From Mycobacterium intracellulare ATCC 13950 (lineage in GTDB: Bacteria; Actinomycetota; Actinomycetes; Mycobacteriales; Mycobacteriaceae), in NCBI RefSeq assembly GCF_000277125.1, contig NC_016946.1, positions 2,418,001-2,482,000 on the forward strand: a stretch of 64,000 bases of DNA, given 5' to 3'. Position 1 is the stretch's first letter. The number at the start of each line of letters is the position of its first letter. The notes under the pieces were generated by a model that was given only the letters and a program-made list of their open reading frames with translations, was not told the origin of the DNA and searched no databases. Position numbers and translations under genes: made by a program. Of the stretch, positions 1 to 9,477 are shown piece after piece.

Positions 1-409
1 GTGCACGTATTCCAAACGTGCGCTCTTCGTGTGAAACCGCTGGGGAAACAGGCACTGATGCACGGCGGAGCATCGGTTCTGCCAAGCACCGCCTGGGTGC
101 GACGCGTGGTGCCGACGATCCTTCCGCACCGGATCACTGAGTTTCCTCCGGTCCTTGGCCTCAGCCTCGGGTGTTTTGCGTGAACCTTGGCCTCGATCGG
201 GGCTAAGGAGGCAGCGCGGTGTCATCTGTAGCGCGCTGCCGGGGTGTATACGATTGTGCCCCACGGTTACTGCCGCAGCTGCTCGGGCTCGGGAACCTCA
301 GCAAGCAGTACCAAGCTCGGCCAACGAACTCGGCAATCACAGTTGATTGCAAACGGCCTACCGATGACCGTCGTGCATTTCTCAGCAGACAGTAACCGGG
401 CGGCACGCG
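1..409. other. Region with no supported gene
   Basis: Short open frames occur on both strands, but none has a convincing ribosome-binding site, a recognisable domain or a plausible neighbour relationship. It may hold the end of a transcription unit that lies outside the window. I see no RNA gene or clear repeat here. Confidence 0.4.
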
Positions 410-598
410 CTATCGTCGGCGCCGGTTCGATCGTTCTCGGTCTCGTCGACGTTGGATGATGCGGATGATGATGAATGTCAGCACCGTGATTGTGGCGATC
501 GTGGCGAGGATTGTTGTGCCGATGATTTGCTGGGCGTGGCTGTAATGGGGTAGGTAACCAGGTTCTGCGGCCAACCATAGACGCAGTGGTGTGCTCAT
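410..598 (-). CDS. Small single-pass membrane protein, hypothetical
   Basis: This 62-residue frame has one strongly hydrophobic segment at about residues 24-47 (rich in Ile, Thr, Leu) followed by a basic tail beginning IIQRRRDRE, which fits a small N-out membrane protein. It lies 34 bp downstream of the Nramp-type transporter gene on the same strand, so it could be the last gene of that operon. I do not recognise a family. Single-helix accessory proteins are common beside transporters, but a functional link is only inference. A chance ORF cannot be excluded. Confidence 0.45.
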   Translation of the reverse strand: MSTPLRLWLAAEPGYLPHYSHAQQIIGTTILATIATITVLTFIIIRIIQRRRDRERSNRRRR

Positions 599-632
599 GG
601 CGATGGCCGTCGACGCCGGTGTGGGCGCATGC

Positions 633-2315
633 TTATCGGCCGCCGAGTTGGACGGCTTTGACGATCAGCAGGACGACGCCGATGACGAGATAGCCACGCA
701 GCGCGATCATGCCTAGACGAGTGCCAGGTGACCAGGTGATCGGCTCTAGCAACGTTAGGGGTGGCATTCGCCAAGTGTTGCGGTCCATTGCGCTTAACTT
801 GGTTGGTGCGGCCGGCGACGCGGGTTGGCGGCGGCCCATCCAGCGCAACGTTGGGGCCGCCGCAGCGGCGAGTACCACTAAAGCCAGGGCCAGGTAGCCG
901 GCGACCGCGACGACGTTGAGGTCGGGAAACAATGTGGTGGCCATGAGGATTCCCGACAGCAACAGCAGGGTGCCCACGATCAGCCCGGCGACCCAGTTAA
1001 GCCAGGGGCGATTGACCCACGGCCCCAATACTTGCCGGTCATTACATAGCAGTAGGAGAAATACGCTGGCGCTGGGCAATAACAAGCCGGCGAGCGCCTG
1101 CACCGCGGTGGTGATCAATCCGAGTGGGGCGCCGGGGATCAGCACGATCGCTGCGGCCAACGCCACCATCGCGGTGTAGGACAGGTAGAACTGTTTGGCG
1201 TCGGCGAACCCGCGGTGCAACGAGTGCTTCAGGCCGAATACGTCGCCGAAGGCGTAGCTGGTGGCCAAGGTCACTGCGGCCGCGCCCAAAATCGAGGCGT
1301 CCATCAGGACGACCGCAAACAACCAACCGATTGCCGGACTGTCTCGACCGAGCAAGCCCGCGATGGCACCGGCGTCGGTGAAACCACCGGCGGTGTTGGT
1401 GGAGCGTGCCGCCCAATCACCGGTCATCACCAGCGCCGCGGCGCCGATCACCACGACGAGGGCTCCGAGTACCGTGTCGGCGCGTTCGTAGCCCATGAAC
1501 CGGGGGGTGATGCGTTTGTCGACGACGTTAGACTGCTGAAAAAACAGCTGCCAGGGTGCCACGGTGGTGCCGACGATGGCGATGATGAGCAGCACCGCAT
1601 CCGAGGTCACGCCCCCCGAAATGGTCGGCACTACAAAGGACTTCGCCGCGTGTGCCCACTGCGGCCGCGCCATCAACAGCATCGGGATCTGCAACAGGGT
1701 AACGGCAATGAAGACGAACATCGCCCGTTCCCAGCGCCGGAAACTCCCGGTTGCCATGATCGCGATCAAGGCCACTGCCGAGATAGGCACCACAACGTAT
1801 TTGGAGACGCCGATGTAGCCGGCGGCAAGGCTGATGCCGATGAACTCGGTGACGATCGTCAAGAAGTTGAGCAGAAACAGGTCGCCGACGGAAAACCAGC
1901 CCCAGCCGCGGCCAAAACGCTCGTTGATCAACCGGGCATGCCCCACCCCGGTCACCGCGCCCAGTCGCACCACCATTTCCTGGTTAACGATGAGCACCGG
2001 AATCAGCAGCAGTAGTACCCACAGCAGGGAATACCCATAGTTTTGGCCGGCCTGGGTGTAGGTGGCCACCCCGCCGGCATCGTTATCACCGACCATCACG
2101 ATGATCCCGGGGCCGACGATGGCTAGAAGTGTCAGCAGTCGGGTCTTCCAGGTGCGCGCATTCTCGGTCTCGCCGACGCTGATGCGCCCGAAGGCGCCCT
2201 CGATGTCACCCAAATGTGCCGAGTCGAGTACCGCGGTGCGTGTCGCTGGCGGTGGCTCGGCACGGTGGGCCGCTGTTGGGGGGCCGGTGGCGTCGTTTCG
2301 CTCGGCTGAACTCAC
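633..2315 (-). CDS. Nramp-family divalent metal transporter, possibly Mg2+-type
   Basis: This is a 560-residue polytopic membrane protein with an Nramp fold signature. A cytoplasmic N-terminal extension of about 60 residues precedes GPGIIVMVGDNDAGG in the first membrane helix, and the helix-6 equivalent reads TTVAPWQLFFQQS. Canonical Nramp Mn/Fe transporters have DPGN in helix 1 and MPH in helix 6. Here these are DNDAG and APW, so the metal-coordinating Met is absent. Loss of that Met is a feature of Nramp-related magnesium transporters. The gene starts inside the stop of the upstream CBS/MgtE-N gene (ATGA overlap), so the two are probably made together, and that partner's family also points to Mg2+. 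Substrate assignment is inference; family membership is secure. Confidence 0.85.
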   Translation of the reverse strand: MSSAERNDATGPPTAAHRAEPPPATRTAVLDSAHLGDIEGAFGRISVGETENARTWKTRLLTLLAIVGPGIIVMVGDNDAGGVATYTQAGQNYGYSLLWVLLLLIPVLIVNQEMVVRLGAVTGVGHARLINERFGRGWGWFSVGDLFLLNFLTIVTEFIGISLAAGYIGVSKYVVVPISAVALIAIMATGSFRRWERAMFVFIAVTLLQIPMLLMARPQWAHAAKSFVVPTISGGVTSDAVLLIIAIVGTTVAPWQLFFQQSNVVDKRITPRFMGYERADTVLGALVVVIGAAALVMTGDWAARSTNTAGGFTDAGAIAGLLGRDSPAIGWLFAVVLMDASILGAAAVTLATSYAFGDVFGLKHSLHRGFADAKQFYLSYTAMVALAAAIVLIPGAPLGLITTAVQALAGLLLPSASVFLLLLCNDRQVLGPWVNRPWLNWVAGLIVGTLLLLSGILMATTLFPDLNVVAVAGYLALALVVLAAAAAPTLRWMGRRQPASPAAPTKLSAMDRNTWRMPPLTLLEPITWSPGTRLGMIALRGYLVIGVVLLIVKAVQLGGR

Positions 2316-3646
2316 TGCCCTTCACCCCCTGACGTCGGCATGTTGCGGTCGTTGTCGGTGATTTCGTGGACGGGCCGGGGAGCGGGTTCTCGGCGCCTCC
2401 AGTCCTCGGGGATGGTGGCTTCCAGCACGTCGTCGACGGTGACAATCCCCAGCATGCGATCCTGTCCGTCGACGACCGGGATGGCGTAGAGGTTGTAGTC
2501 GGCCATGAGCAGTGCGATGTCGGTCAAGTCGGCGTCGGCGCTGACTCGCACCGGGTCGGATTCCATCAGGGCCCGCACGCTTTCGTCGGGTTCGGCCTGC
2601 AATAGCGCAATAACTGACACAACACCGATCAGGCGTTTGTCCTCATCAAGAACATGCATCTTGACCAACGCCTCGGGCTGCACGCTACGTGCGGCGGCGA
2701 TCAGCGCCAGCGCCGTGCCCGCGGTTGCGCCTGCGGCGCACATGACGAAGTCGACGTTCATCAGCCCCCCGGCGCTTTCGGGGTTGAACCCCATCAACGT
2801 GATCACCTTGGTGCGCTGCGGGGCGGGCATTAAGTCCAGTACCCGCCGGCGTCGCGATTGGCGCAGATCTGCGATCGCGTCGGCGGCATCGTCGGCGCGC
2901 ATCCGGCCCAGCAGCGCAGCCACCTCGTCGTCGGGCATGTCATTGAGCAATCGGCTGGCCTTGTCGGGGTCGAGTTCCTCGAACACGTCGGCTTCCAATT
3001 CGGGGTCGCTGCGGACCCGGTCGAGGATCTCGCCGCCTTCTGCTTTGTCGGCGTCTTCGAGAAGATCAGCGATGTCAGCGGGTTTGAACCGGCCGAACCG
3101 GCCCGATTGACGGCGCATCGCATCGGAACGGCTGTGCCCGATCAGCGGTTCGAATGCCTTCCAATCGCGGGCCGCATGCCCACCCGAGCTCTTGATCAGC
3201 CCGAAAAACCTTGCCGGGCGCCGGGTGTCCAACCGTGCTAGGACCCACCCACCGCCAGTATCTTCGAGCTCCACGTCGTAGGCGCGCACCAATTCCACAG
3301 CCGCCACATCGATCAACCGGTGCCCGAGCACATCGGTGCGCAACAACACCTCACCGTCGCGGCGCTCGAAGCTGCGGAGGTCGATTTTGTTCTTGGCCAA
3401 CACAACTCGCTGCGCGGCGTACTCGTTGATGGAAGGGCTGCCGATAAACACCCGCCGCCGACCGACCCCGGCCACGATCCCAGTCACCAGCGGATGATCG
3501 TCGGCGCCTCGCAGTCGCACGATCACGTCCTCCACGCGGCCCACAGCCTCTCCGGAGCGGGCTAAAACCGGCGAACGTAGCAACTCCGACAAATGGATCA
3601 CCGGCCGCGCCGCGTCGTGCTCGACCGCAGCCTGTGATGCATTCAT
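2312..3646 (-). CDS. PRC-barrel / MgtE-N / CBS-pair protein without a transport domain
   Basis: This 444-residue soluble protein has three parts. Residues ~15-150 are PRC-barrel-like (the segment around GEAVGRVEDVIVRL), ~190-310 form an MgtE N-terminal superhelical domain (PADIADLLE, DEVAALLGRM, KVITLMGF), and ~315-430 form a CBS pair (IPVVDGQDRMLGIVTVDDV). In MgtE these domains sense cytoplasmic Mg2+ and gate the channel, but the membrane domain is missing here. Translation is coupled by a 4-bp overlap to an Nramp-type transporter, so it likely acts as a separate cytosolic sensor for that transporter. The ATG at 3646 is chosen over an upstream in-frame ATG because GAGGAGG sits 5 nt before it. 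Confidence 0.8.
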   Translation of the reverse strand: MNASQAAVEHDAARPVIHLSELLRSPVLARSGEAVGRVEDVIVRLRGADDHPLVTGIVAGVGRRRVFIGSPSINEYAAQRVVLAKNKIDLRSFERRDGEVLLRTDVLGHRLIDVAAVELVRAYDVELEDTGGGWVLARLDTRRPARFFGLIKSSGGHAARDWKAFEPLIGHSRSDAMRRQSGRFGRFKPADIADLLEDADKAEGGEILDRVRSDPELEADVFEELDPDKASRLLNDMPDDEVAALLGRMRADDAADAIADLRQSRRRRVLDLMPAPQRTKVITLMGFNPESAGGLMNVDFVMCAAGATAGTALALIAAARSVQPEALVKMHVLDEDKRLIGVVSVIALLQAEPDESVRALMESDPVRVSADADLTDIALLMADYNLYAIPVVDGQDRMLGIVTVDDVLEATIPEDWRRREPAPRPVHEITDNDRNMPTSGGEGQ

Positions 3647-3975
3647 TACATCCTCCTCAAATGCGATAGAGCCGCCAGCGGTCTGCACTTAGGGCCCATA
3701 TTGGCGACCCGTGGTGCCCAATCCAGGGCCAGGTTCGCAGACGTATCAAACTACGGCTGTACGGGCGCGGCCGCCAGATCGTATGACCCTGATGCCGTCG
3801 ATAGCACCACCAACGGGTAAACATCGGTGACGGCTGTTTGCTCGGGCTCGCCGAAACCGCCCGAGCCGCAGGAGGAAGGGAGGTCGGCATCGGCGGGCTT
3901 GCGCAATGCACGTGCATCGATTCAGCTTGCGGTCTCACCCGCGACGGCCGTGGGTTGCTGGCGTTGCATCGATGG
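3647..3975. other. Intergenic region upstream of the MgtE-N/Nramp operon
   Basis: About 330 bp with no supported gene. It must hold the promoter of the leftward MgtE-N/Nramp operon and the 3' flank of the cation transporter gene. The strong ribosome-binding site GAGGAGG lies at 3652-3658 (minus strand). No ykoK-type (M-box) riboswitch could be identified by eye, although one would be plausible before a magnesium operon. Confidence 0.4.
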
Positions 3976-4698
3976 TTAGCAGCCGCAGTCCTCGCCTCGC
4001 CAGGATCGAAAGCCTTGCCAGACCGCGACGACGGCAACGCCCAGCCCGATCACCGGATCGAGCCACCAACCGCTGGACCAGTTTGCGGTCGTCGCCAGGC
4101 CAATGAGCACCGCGGCAGCCTGGACAGCGCACAAATAATTCTGGGTGCCTTCGGCCACGGTGGCCGCCGAGTCCAATCGCGCGCCGAGGATTCGTTGGGC
4201 GCGGCCTAGGAGCGGCATTTGCAGCACCGCGAAGGCGGTCAGCACGATGCCGATCACGCTGGTGTCGGGGTGGCGCTCACCGAACAGGTGGTGCACCGAT
4301 TCGGCGGCGATGTAGGGGGCCGTCATCCAAAACGACACCGCCACACCGCGTTGGGCGCTGCGCTCAGCCGTCGCCGACAGCATCCGCGATCCGGTGAACC
4401 GCCAGATCACCACCACGCCGGCCAGGCCCTCGGCCACACTACCCAGCGCCCAGCCGGTCAGGGCGACTGACCCAGCAGCCAAGCCTTGCCACAGCCCCAC
4501 GGCGGCCTCAATGGCCAGAAAGACGAGGCTCACCCACGCTAGAGCGCGGGCCGCGCCGGCCGCACGCAGCCACCCCGCATCTGCGGCCAACACTGCCGGC
4601 GCATTCTGCGCGGACGCTGCGCAGCACGCATCGTCAAGCAACTTGCCGGGACCATTGGCCGGACCGGAATTTGTCACAAAGTACCTTACTGGCTGCAT
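3976..4698 (-). CDS. Cation transporter of the CDF-like type with terminal Cys motifs
   Basis: This 240-residue membrane protein has about six hydrophobic segments and conserved features of a small CDF-like family: SVALTGWALGSVAEG, a central basic loop, and GWWLDPVIGLGVA near the C-terminus. The N-terminal DDACC and the C-terminal EDCGC supply cysteine pairs suited to binding soft or borderline metals. It lies downstream of the ctpC-type ATPase gene on the same strand with a 268-bp gap, so it is probably part of the same metal-efflux locus. It lacks the C-terminal cytoplasmic domain of larger CDF proteins. A degenerate copy of its C-terminal half occurs at about 11142-11361. Metal specificity cannot be read from the sequence. 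Confidence 0.75.
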   Translation of the reverse strand: MQPVRYFVTNSGPANGPGKLLDDACCAASAQNAPAVLAADAGWLRAAGAARALAWVSLVFLAIEAAVGLWQGLAAGSVALTGWALGSVAEGLAGVVVIWRFTGSRMLSATAERSAQRGVAVSFWMTAPYIAAESVHHLFGERHPDTSVIGIVLTAFAVLQMPLLGRAQRILGARLDSAATVAEGTQNYLCAVQAAAVLIGLATTANWSSGWWLDPVIGLGVAVVAVWQGFRSWRGEDCGC

Positions 4699-4966
4699 TT
4701 GGCTATTTTACGGGCGCGGGCGAAAGGCATCCACGACCGCCACACTCGCTGATCCAACCAAGTATGCCGGTGCAGGATTTCAACGTTCAGCGCCTGGATC
4801 CATCTTGGACGCGACTGGACGCTTGGTGCTACCGCGGGGCCGGGTAGCAGACCGTCATAAACTGGCGGTCGCAGCTCGTTCCTCGACGAGCATTGCTTGC
4901 GAACTCACGACCTTGGGCTCGCAGGACGAGGGGCGAGCCCAAGGGTGTGAATCCGACGTGACGCCG

Positions 4967-7222
4967 TCAACGGGATGATTCTTGGGCCACCAGCGGACGC
5001 ACCGAGCCGCCTGGCAACGGCAGACTACCCTCGGTATTAGTGTCGCGGTCCCCGGCATTACCCAAGGCGGTATCGCTGAGGCGGTAGCGGATCAGCCGGG
5101 AGCTGTTGGTGGCGACTGCGACTGAGGACGCGTTGTGCAGAATCGCGGCGAGCACCGGCGATAGTGCGCCGCCGGCGCCGATCAGCAGGCCAGCGGCGTT
5201 GACGGCGATCGACATGCCGTAGTTCTGCCGGATGACTTCGACCGCACGCGCACCCAGGTCCGGGACGTCGAGCAGACGTTGCAGATTGTCGTTGGCCAGA
5301 GCGACGTCGGCGGTCTCGACGGCCACATCGGTGCCAGCCAATCCCATGGCGATCCCGATGTCGGCGGTCGCCAAGGCTGGGGCGTCGTTGACGCCGTCGC
5401 CCACCATCCCCACGACGTAACCCTCGTCCTGCAAGGCTTTCACCACTTCGAGCTTGTCGTCGGGCAGTACCTCGGCGCGCCACTCCTCGATACCGAGTTC
5501 GTTGGCGACCGCTGCAGCGGTCTCGGGATGATCGCCAGTGAGCATGACAATCCGGCGTATCCCGGTGGCCCGCAACCTCTTCAGCACCTCGGCCGCCTCG
5601 GGCCGGACCTCGTCACGCAGACTGATCAACCCGACCAGCTTGCCGTCCACCGCGAGCAACAGCGGGGTTTCGGCCTGGCGGCGCAGCGTGTCGACCCACT
5701 CGGTGGCTTTCTTGGAGATGCGGACACGTTCATCACGCAGCAGTGACGGGCTGCCCAGCAACAGGATCCTACCGTCGGCCCAGGTGCGCATGCCCAGTCC
5801 CACCAGCACCTCGCATTCCTCATGTGGGGGAATGGTGATGCGGCGTTCCTCGGTCGAGCGGATTACCGCTTCGGCCAGCGGATGACGCGAGTGGATCTCG
5901 GAGCTGGCCGCATAGGCCAAGACCTGTTCTGGTTCCCAATCCTTGTGCAACGCAATGATATTCGTGACCACTGGGCGCCCAACGGTGAGTGTGCCGGTCT
6001 TGTCGAACACCATCGCGTCCACCCGGCCGGCCCGCTCCAAATGGGAGCCGCCCTTGATCAGGATGCCGCGGCGGGCGCCGTTGCCGATTGCGGCGCTGAT
6101 CGCTGTCGGCGTGGACAGTCCCACCGCGCACGGGCAGGCGATCAACAGCATGGTCATCGCGCGCCGCACGTCCCCGGTCAGCACTAAGGTGAGCGCAGAC
6201 AGGATGAACGAGGCGGGAACGAATCGGCGCGAGAAGTTTTCGCCGACAGTCTGAATCGGTGCCCGATCGAGTTGCGCCTCTTCGACACGGGTGATGATGC
6301 GTCCGATCACGGTTTGACTGCCCACCGCACTGGCGCGCACCACCAACCGTCCACGCACCACCACCGAACCGGCGTGCACCGGCGATCCCGCTGTGATACT
6401 GACCGGCAGGTTTTCCCCGGTGATCGCGGACTGGTCGACAATCGCCTCCCCGTCGATCACCTCACCGTCGACCGGGATGGCCACGTGATCGTGCACCACC
6501 ACTTGATCGCCGATCTCCACGGTGTCGATCGAGACTTGAACCTCGCTGCCGTCATTCAGGCGAATCCAGGCGGTGTCGGCGGTGCCGCGCAGCAGCTCGG
6601 AGATGGCCCGCCGAGTCCGCCGCACGGTCAGATCCTGCAGATATTCACCAATGTTGAGCAGCCACAAGACGGTAAGCGCCACCACGTTCTCGCGTAGCAC
6701 CAAGCTGGCCACGGTGGCCGCCGCGACCAACGCGTCGGTGCCCGCGCGGCCTGACCGCAGCGAACGCAAGGCGCCGCGCAGGAACGGATACCCGGTGAAG
6801 ATGGTCACGCCGGTTGCCACCAGCTGACCGGTCGGACTCAGCAGCGGTGGCCGTTTGAACCCGTAGCGGCGCACGCCCAGTAGGGCCAGCGCCGCCCCCC
6901 CGATCACCATGCGCAGCACCTCGGTGTTACGCACATCGGCTGATCGGGGTGAGCGCGCCGGAATCAGATTTTCGGCGATATGGGCGGCCTCGGTGATTGC
7001 CCGAAGCACTGCGGAACGGTCGCAACGTCTCGGCGAATACCACACCACCACCGAACCAGTGTGCGGATAGGCGTGCACCGCCCGCACGCCGTGTTGCCGT
7101 CCTACTGACTCTTCCACCGCCACAGCGCGACGCGAATTCGCCCGCACCCACGGGACCACCACCCGCATCCGCCCACCGGCATCCGACACGACCGGCAACA
7201 CGGCGTCATCGACAACGGTCAT
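4967..7222 (-). CDS. ctpC: P1B-type metal-exporting ATPase, CtpC-like
   Basis: This 751-residue P-type ATPase closely resembles mycobacterial CtpC (Rv3270). Diagnostic parts are the N-terminal VVSDAGGRMRV segment, TGENLP of the actuator domain, the membrane metal site CPC in ACPCAVGLSTPTA, the phosphorylation site DKTGTLTVG, the HP motif in SRHPLAEAV and GDGVNDAP. There is no Cys-rich HMA domain. CtpC-type pumps export Zn2+/Mn2+ across the plasma membrane. A PacL/DUF1490 partner gene lies immediately upstream (9-bp gap), the known Rv3269-Rv3270 arrangement. The C-terminus runs about 40 residues past the usual end. Since ctpC is normally a core gene elsewhere, this may be an accessory paralogue. 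Confidence 0.92.
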   Translation of the reverse strand: MTVVDDAVLPVVSDAGGRMRVVVPWVRANSRRAVAVEESVGRQHGVRAVHAYPHTGSVVVWYSPRRCDRSAVLRAITEAAHIAENLIPARSPRSADVRNTEVLRMVIGGAALALLGVRRYGFKRPPLLSPTGQLVATGVTIFTGYPFLRGALRSLRSGRAGTDALVAAATVASLVLRENVVALTVLWLLNIGEYLQDLTVRRTRRAISELLRGTADTAWIRLNDGSEVQVSIDTVEIGDQVVVHDHVAIPVDGEVIDGEAIVDQSAITGENLPVSITAGSPVHAGSVVVRGRLVVRASAVGSQTVIGRIITRVEEAQLDRAPIQTVGENFSRRFVPASFILSALTLVLTGDVRRAMTMLLIACPCAVGLSTPTAISAAIGNGARRGILIKGGSHLERAGRVDAMVFDKTGTLTVGRPVVTNIIALHKDWEPEQVLAYAASSEIHSRHPLAEAVIRSTEERRITIPPHEECEVLVGLGMRTWADGRILLLGSPSLLRDERVRISKKATEWVDTLRRQAETPLLLAVDGKLVGLISLRDEVRPEAAEVLKRLRATGIRRIVMLTGDHPETAAAVANELGIEEWRAEVLPDDKLEVVKALQDEGYVVGMVGDGVNDAPALATADIGIAMGLAGTDVAVETADVALANDNLQRLLDVPDLGARAVEVIRQNYGMSIAVNAAGLLIGAGGALSPVLAAILHNASSVAVATNSSRLIRYRLSDTALGNAGDRDTNTEGSLPLPGGSVRPLVAQESSR

Positions 7223-7231
7223 ATCGAGCGA

Positions 7232-7510
7232 TCAGTGGTCGTGGTCGTGGACGTCGGCAGCGGCGGGAGGCGGCACCTCTTCGCCAATGCGCTCACGGGC
7301 CTCGGCGACCACGTCCGACACCTTCAGGCGCGCCGACTCCGCCGCGACCTCAGCGCGCCGTGTCCCGCGCAAACCCAGCTCCGTCGTTGCGACCGCAGCT
7401 CGGCGGAACGGCGCCTTACCCACCGCCTTTTTCACCACTTCGTAGGCGCTCACGCCGACCAAGCCGGTAAACACCGCCGCGCCCGCCTTACCCAATAACC
7501 CGTGCAGCAT
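7232..7510 (-). CDS. PacL1-like DUF1490 protein, P-type ATPase partner
   Basis: This 92-residue protein has one N-terminal hydrophobic segment (GKAGAAVFTGLVGVSAYEV), a basic helical middle with AESARLKVSDVVAEARERIG, and a C-terminal DVHDHDH. That tail corresponds to the zinc-binding Asp/His motif of PacL1 (Rv3269), the membrane partner that stabilises CtpC in platforms. The gene is 9 bp upstream of the ctpC-type ATPase on the same strand and was surely co-transcribed with it. The ATG at 7510 is preferred over an upstream in-frame ATG because AAGGAAGGAA lies upstream and the protein then starts like its family. Confidence 0.88.
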   Translation of the reverse strand: MLHGLLGKAGAAVFTGLVGVSAYEVVKKAVGKAPFRRAAVATTELGLRGTRRAEVAAESARLKVSDVVAEARERIGEEVPPPAAADVHDHDH

Positions 7511-7788
7511 TACTCTTCGTTCCTTCCTTCCCGGGTCTGCCCCTGATGGGCAGACGTTCACCGCGTCACCAACCGACGTTAACATAGACGCATTGCAATA
7601 TCGACATACATTGCCGGTGAAGTCTTCGCCTCAGAGATCCGGGCGGTCAGATCGGATGAATAGCCCACATCGCGGATCAGACCGCGCACCCGGACGCCGG
7701 CCCCAACAGCGCGAGTTGTGGCACAGACAGTGGCCGGCGCACCGGACGCAATGGGCCGCGCCTAACCTAATTTCACGCGGGCATCGGG

Positions 7789-8127
7789 CTAGAACGCCGA
7801 ACCGTCGAGCTCGCTCTTATGTTGCGGGCAGTAGGACGTTACCGAGGCGCCGATGAAGTACCCGGCTTCATGTGCCGACAGATTCGTGTCCTTCACCAGC
7901 GACAGATCCACGAAGATAGGCGTTTGGCCTTTGTCCAGTCCCGCGCACACGGCGTGTCCCATTGCGATCGAGGTGTTGGCGTCGGTCACGACGACCGCGT
8001 GTCTTTCAAGCGTCGCGAGGAACGCGTCATCTGTTTGATCCGCCCATGCTGGCGGCGCGCAGAGCAGCCCGGCGGCCGACAACACAACAGCAGTGATCAT
8101 CGACCGCTTCGCCGAGAACGGGTTCAT
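7789..8127 (-). CDS. Secreted DUF732 family protein
   Basis: This protein of about 112 residues has a signal peptide: MNPFSAKRS, then MITAVVLSAAGLLCAPPAWA with cleavage expected after AWA. The mature part starts QTDDAFLATL and contains the conserved GHAVCAGL and SYCPQHKSEL, whose two Cys residues probably form a disulphide. This is the DUF732 pattern, a family of small secreted or cell-wall proteins abundant in mycobacteria, of unknown function. The start at 8127 is the best fit to a signal peptide; 8100 is an alternative. It stands alone in the metal island, upstream of no obvious partner. Confidence 0.8.
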   Translation of the reverse strand: MNPFSAKRSMITAVVLSAAGLLCAPPAWADQTDDAFLATLERHAVVVTDANTSIAMGHAVCAGLDKGQTPIFVDLSLVKDTNLSAHEAGYFIGASVTSYCPQHKSELDGSAF

Positions 8128-8625
8128 TCCGGTCCTCGCGTCCCGCCAGTGGCGAACGTGTGCCTGCGCATTACAGGTCACCCCGGTGGTGGTTGCTCAT
8201 TGATCGGCCGACAAGGTTGAGGATTTCCTGCCGCCGAACCCGCGAAGTGGTTTCCCGTGTTCGGTTCTCGGATGCCCACCGCCGGATCGCGGTCAACTGC
8301 GACACCGACGGGCCTTGCAGCCCAATGCGAACAACCAGCAGCTCGTCAATCCCCTCGGGATTTTCGCATCGCGACGTCAGCGGTGCCATCCCAGCCCGGG
8401 CACCGCTAACACGACAACGAGCAGACCGCGAAGAGGACCGGTTGAACCCCATAGCAACATATAGTAATTTGCGCATGCAAGAGCGCCAACCACACGAGCC
8501 GCTGGGTCAGCGCATGGGCCGCATTCAGGGAGCACCGTCGCTCGCTTCGGCGAGGATTTTCGTTTGGCGGCTATGGTGGTGTCGCTGCTGAGGCGCTCGC
8601 GTTAGCGTCGCGCCGATCACTGGAG
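8128..8625. other. Region of about 500 bp without a supported gene
   Basis: It lies between the leftward DUF732 gene and the rightward DUF1275 gene, so both promoters are expected here. A 101-residue leftward frame (8171-8476) and a rightward frame (8160-8591) are open, but neither has a domain, a convincing start or conserved-looking composition. Confidence 0.4.
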
Positions 8626-9360
8626 ATGAAAGAGACGATGCCGCAAAAGCTCACGTCTAAAGACTGGCCGACTCGGTTACTCGTTCTCGGCTACGGAGGG
8701 CTGTTGGCCGCAGTCGCCGGGTTCGTCAATTCGGTGGCGTTGCTGGTATTGGCGTTCCCAGTGGGCAACCTGACCGCCTTGACCACCAAGTTGGGCATGG
8801 ATTCAGCCAATCCGCTGCTGTATGAGAGCTGCATGATCGTGCTCATCGTGTTCGGGTTCCTGTGTGGCGCCGCGGGCGCCGGCGCTATGTTGGGTGGCAC
8901 GCGGACCAACACAGGCCCGCGCCACGCTGCAGTCCTGGTCGGCGAAGCCGCGCTGCTGCTCGCGGCGACCGCCGGGGGACTTGCGGGAATCAAGGTGTTG
9001 CTGGCCGCCGCCGCGTGTGGGCTGCAAAACGGCATGACGTCGAATTTTCGCGGGATGACGATCCGTACCACGCATTTCACCGGCACCATGACCGACCTCG
9101 GCTTCATGCTGGGCCGCAGCCGTCGTCACGGGCTCGACACGTGGAAGGCCACGGTTCTGGTCACCACGGTGGTGTTGTTCCTTGGCGGCGGCGCCGCCGG
9201 GGCGGTGATCGGCGGCCGAATCGGCGACCACGCCCTGATATTGCCGGCGACCGCCTGCCTCACGGTGGCGGCTGCCAGTCTGCTGCATGCCCGTCGACGT
9301 GACAGTGTGGCGGCTCGCGCGATATTCACGCCCGAGCCCGCGCCCGCATCCTCCCACTGA
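8626..9360 (+). CDS. YoaK/DUF1275 family membrane protein
   Basis: This protein of about 244 residues has roughly six transmembrane segments. The DUF1275 hallmarks are visible: GFVNSVALLVL with a conserved Asn after the first helix, GLQNGMTSNFRGMTIRTTHFTG, and a following TDLG. These proteins resemble the transmembrane part of small-solute transporters, but no substrate is established. The start could be ATG 8626 or ATG 8638; the second has better spacing to the purine-rich GGAGATGAAAGAG. The gene is flanked by metal-related genes, but that is weak evidence for a metal role. Confidence 0.85.
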   Translation: MKETMPQKLTSKDWPTRLLVLGYGGLLAAVAGFVNSVALLVLAFPVGNLTALTTKLGMDSANPLLYESCMIVLIVFGFLCGAAGAGAMLGGTRTNTGPRHAAVLVGEAALLLAATAGGLAGIKVLLAAAACGLQNGMTSNFRGMTIRTTHFTGTMTDLGFMLGRSRRHGLDTWKATVLVTTVVLFLGGGAAGAVIGGRIGDHALILPATACLTVAAASLLHARRRDSVAARAIFTPEPAPASSH

Positions 9361-9477
9361 CCGGCGTCAGCCAGGTCAGCCCAGGACGACCTTACGCGCG
9401 ACTTTCATTCATACATGCGAATGATTCTATTATTTGTTAGCCTGTGGACGTTGCTGCGATCAGCACCGGGAGGTCAA

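Noticed and set aside
8436..8452. TTGAACCCC near 8441 (and similar at 2773) as a left attachment site matching tRNA-Leu
   Set aside because: Only about nine matching bases, occurring several times by chance in GC-rich DNA, with no extended match to the tRNA 3' end.
8171..8476. 101-residue leftward ORF between the DUF732 and DUF1275 genes
   Set aside because: The sequence has Arg/Ser-rich shadow composition, and no motif or partner supports it.
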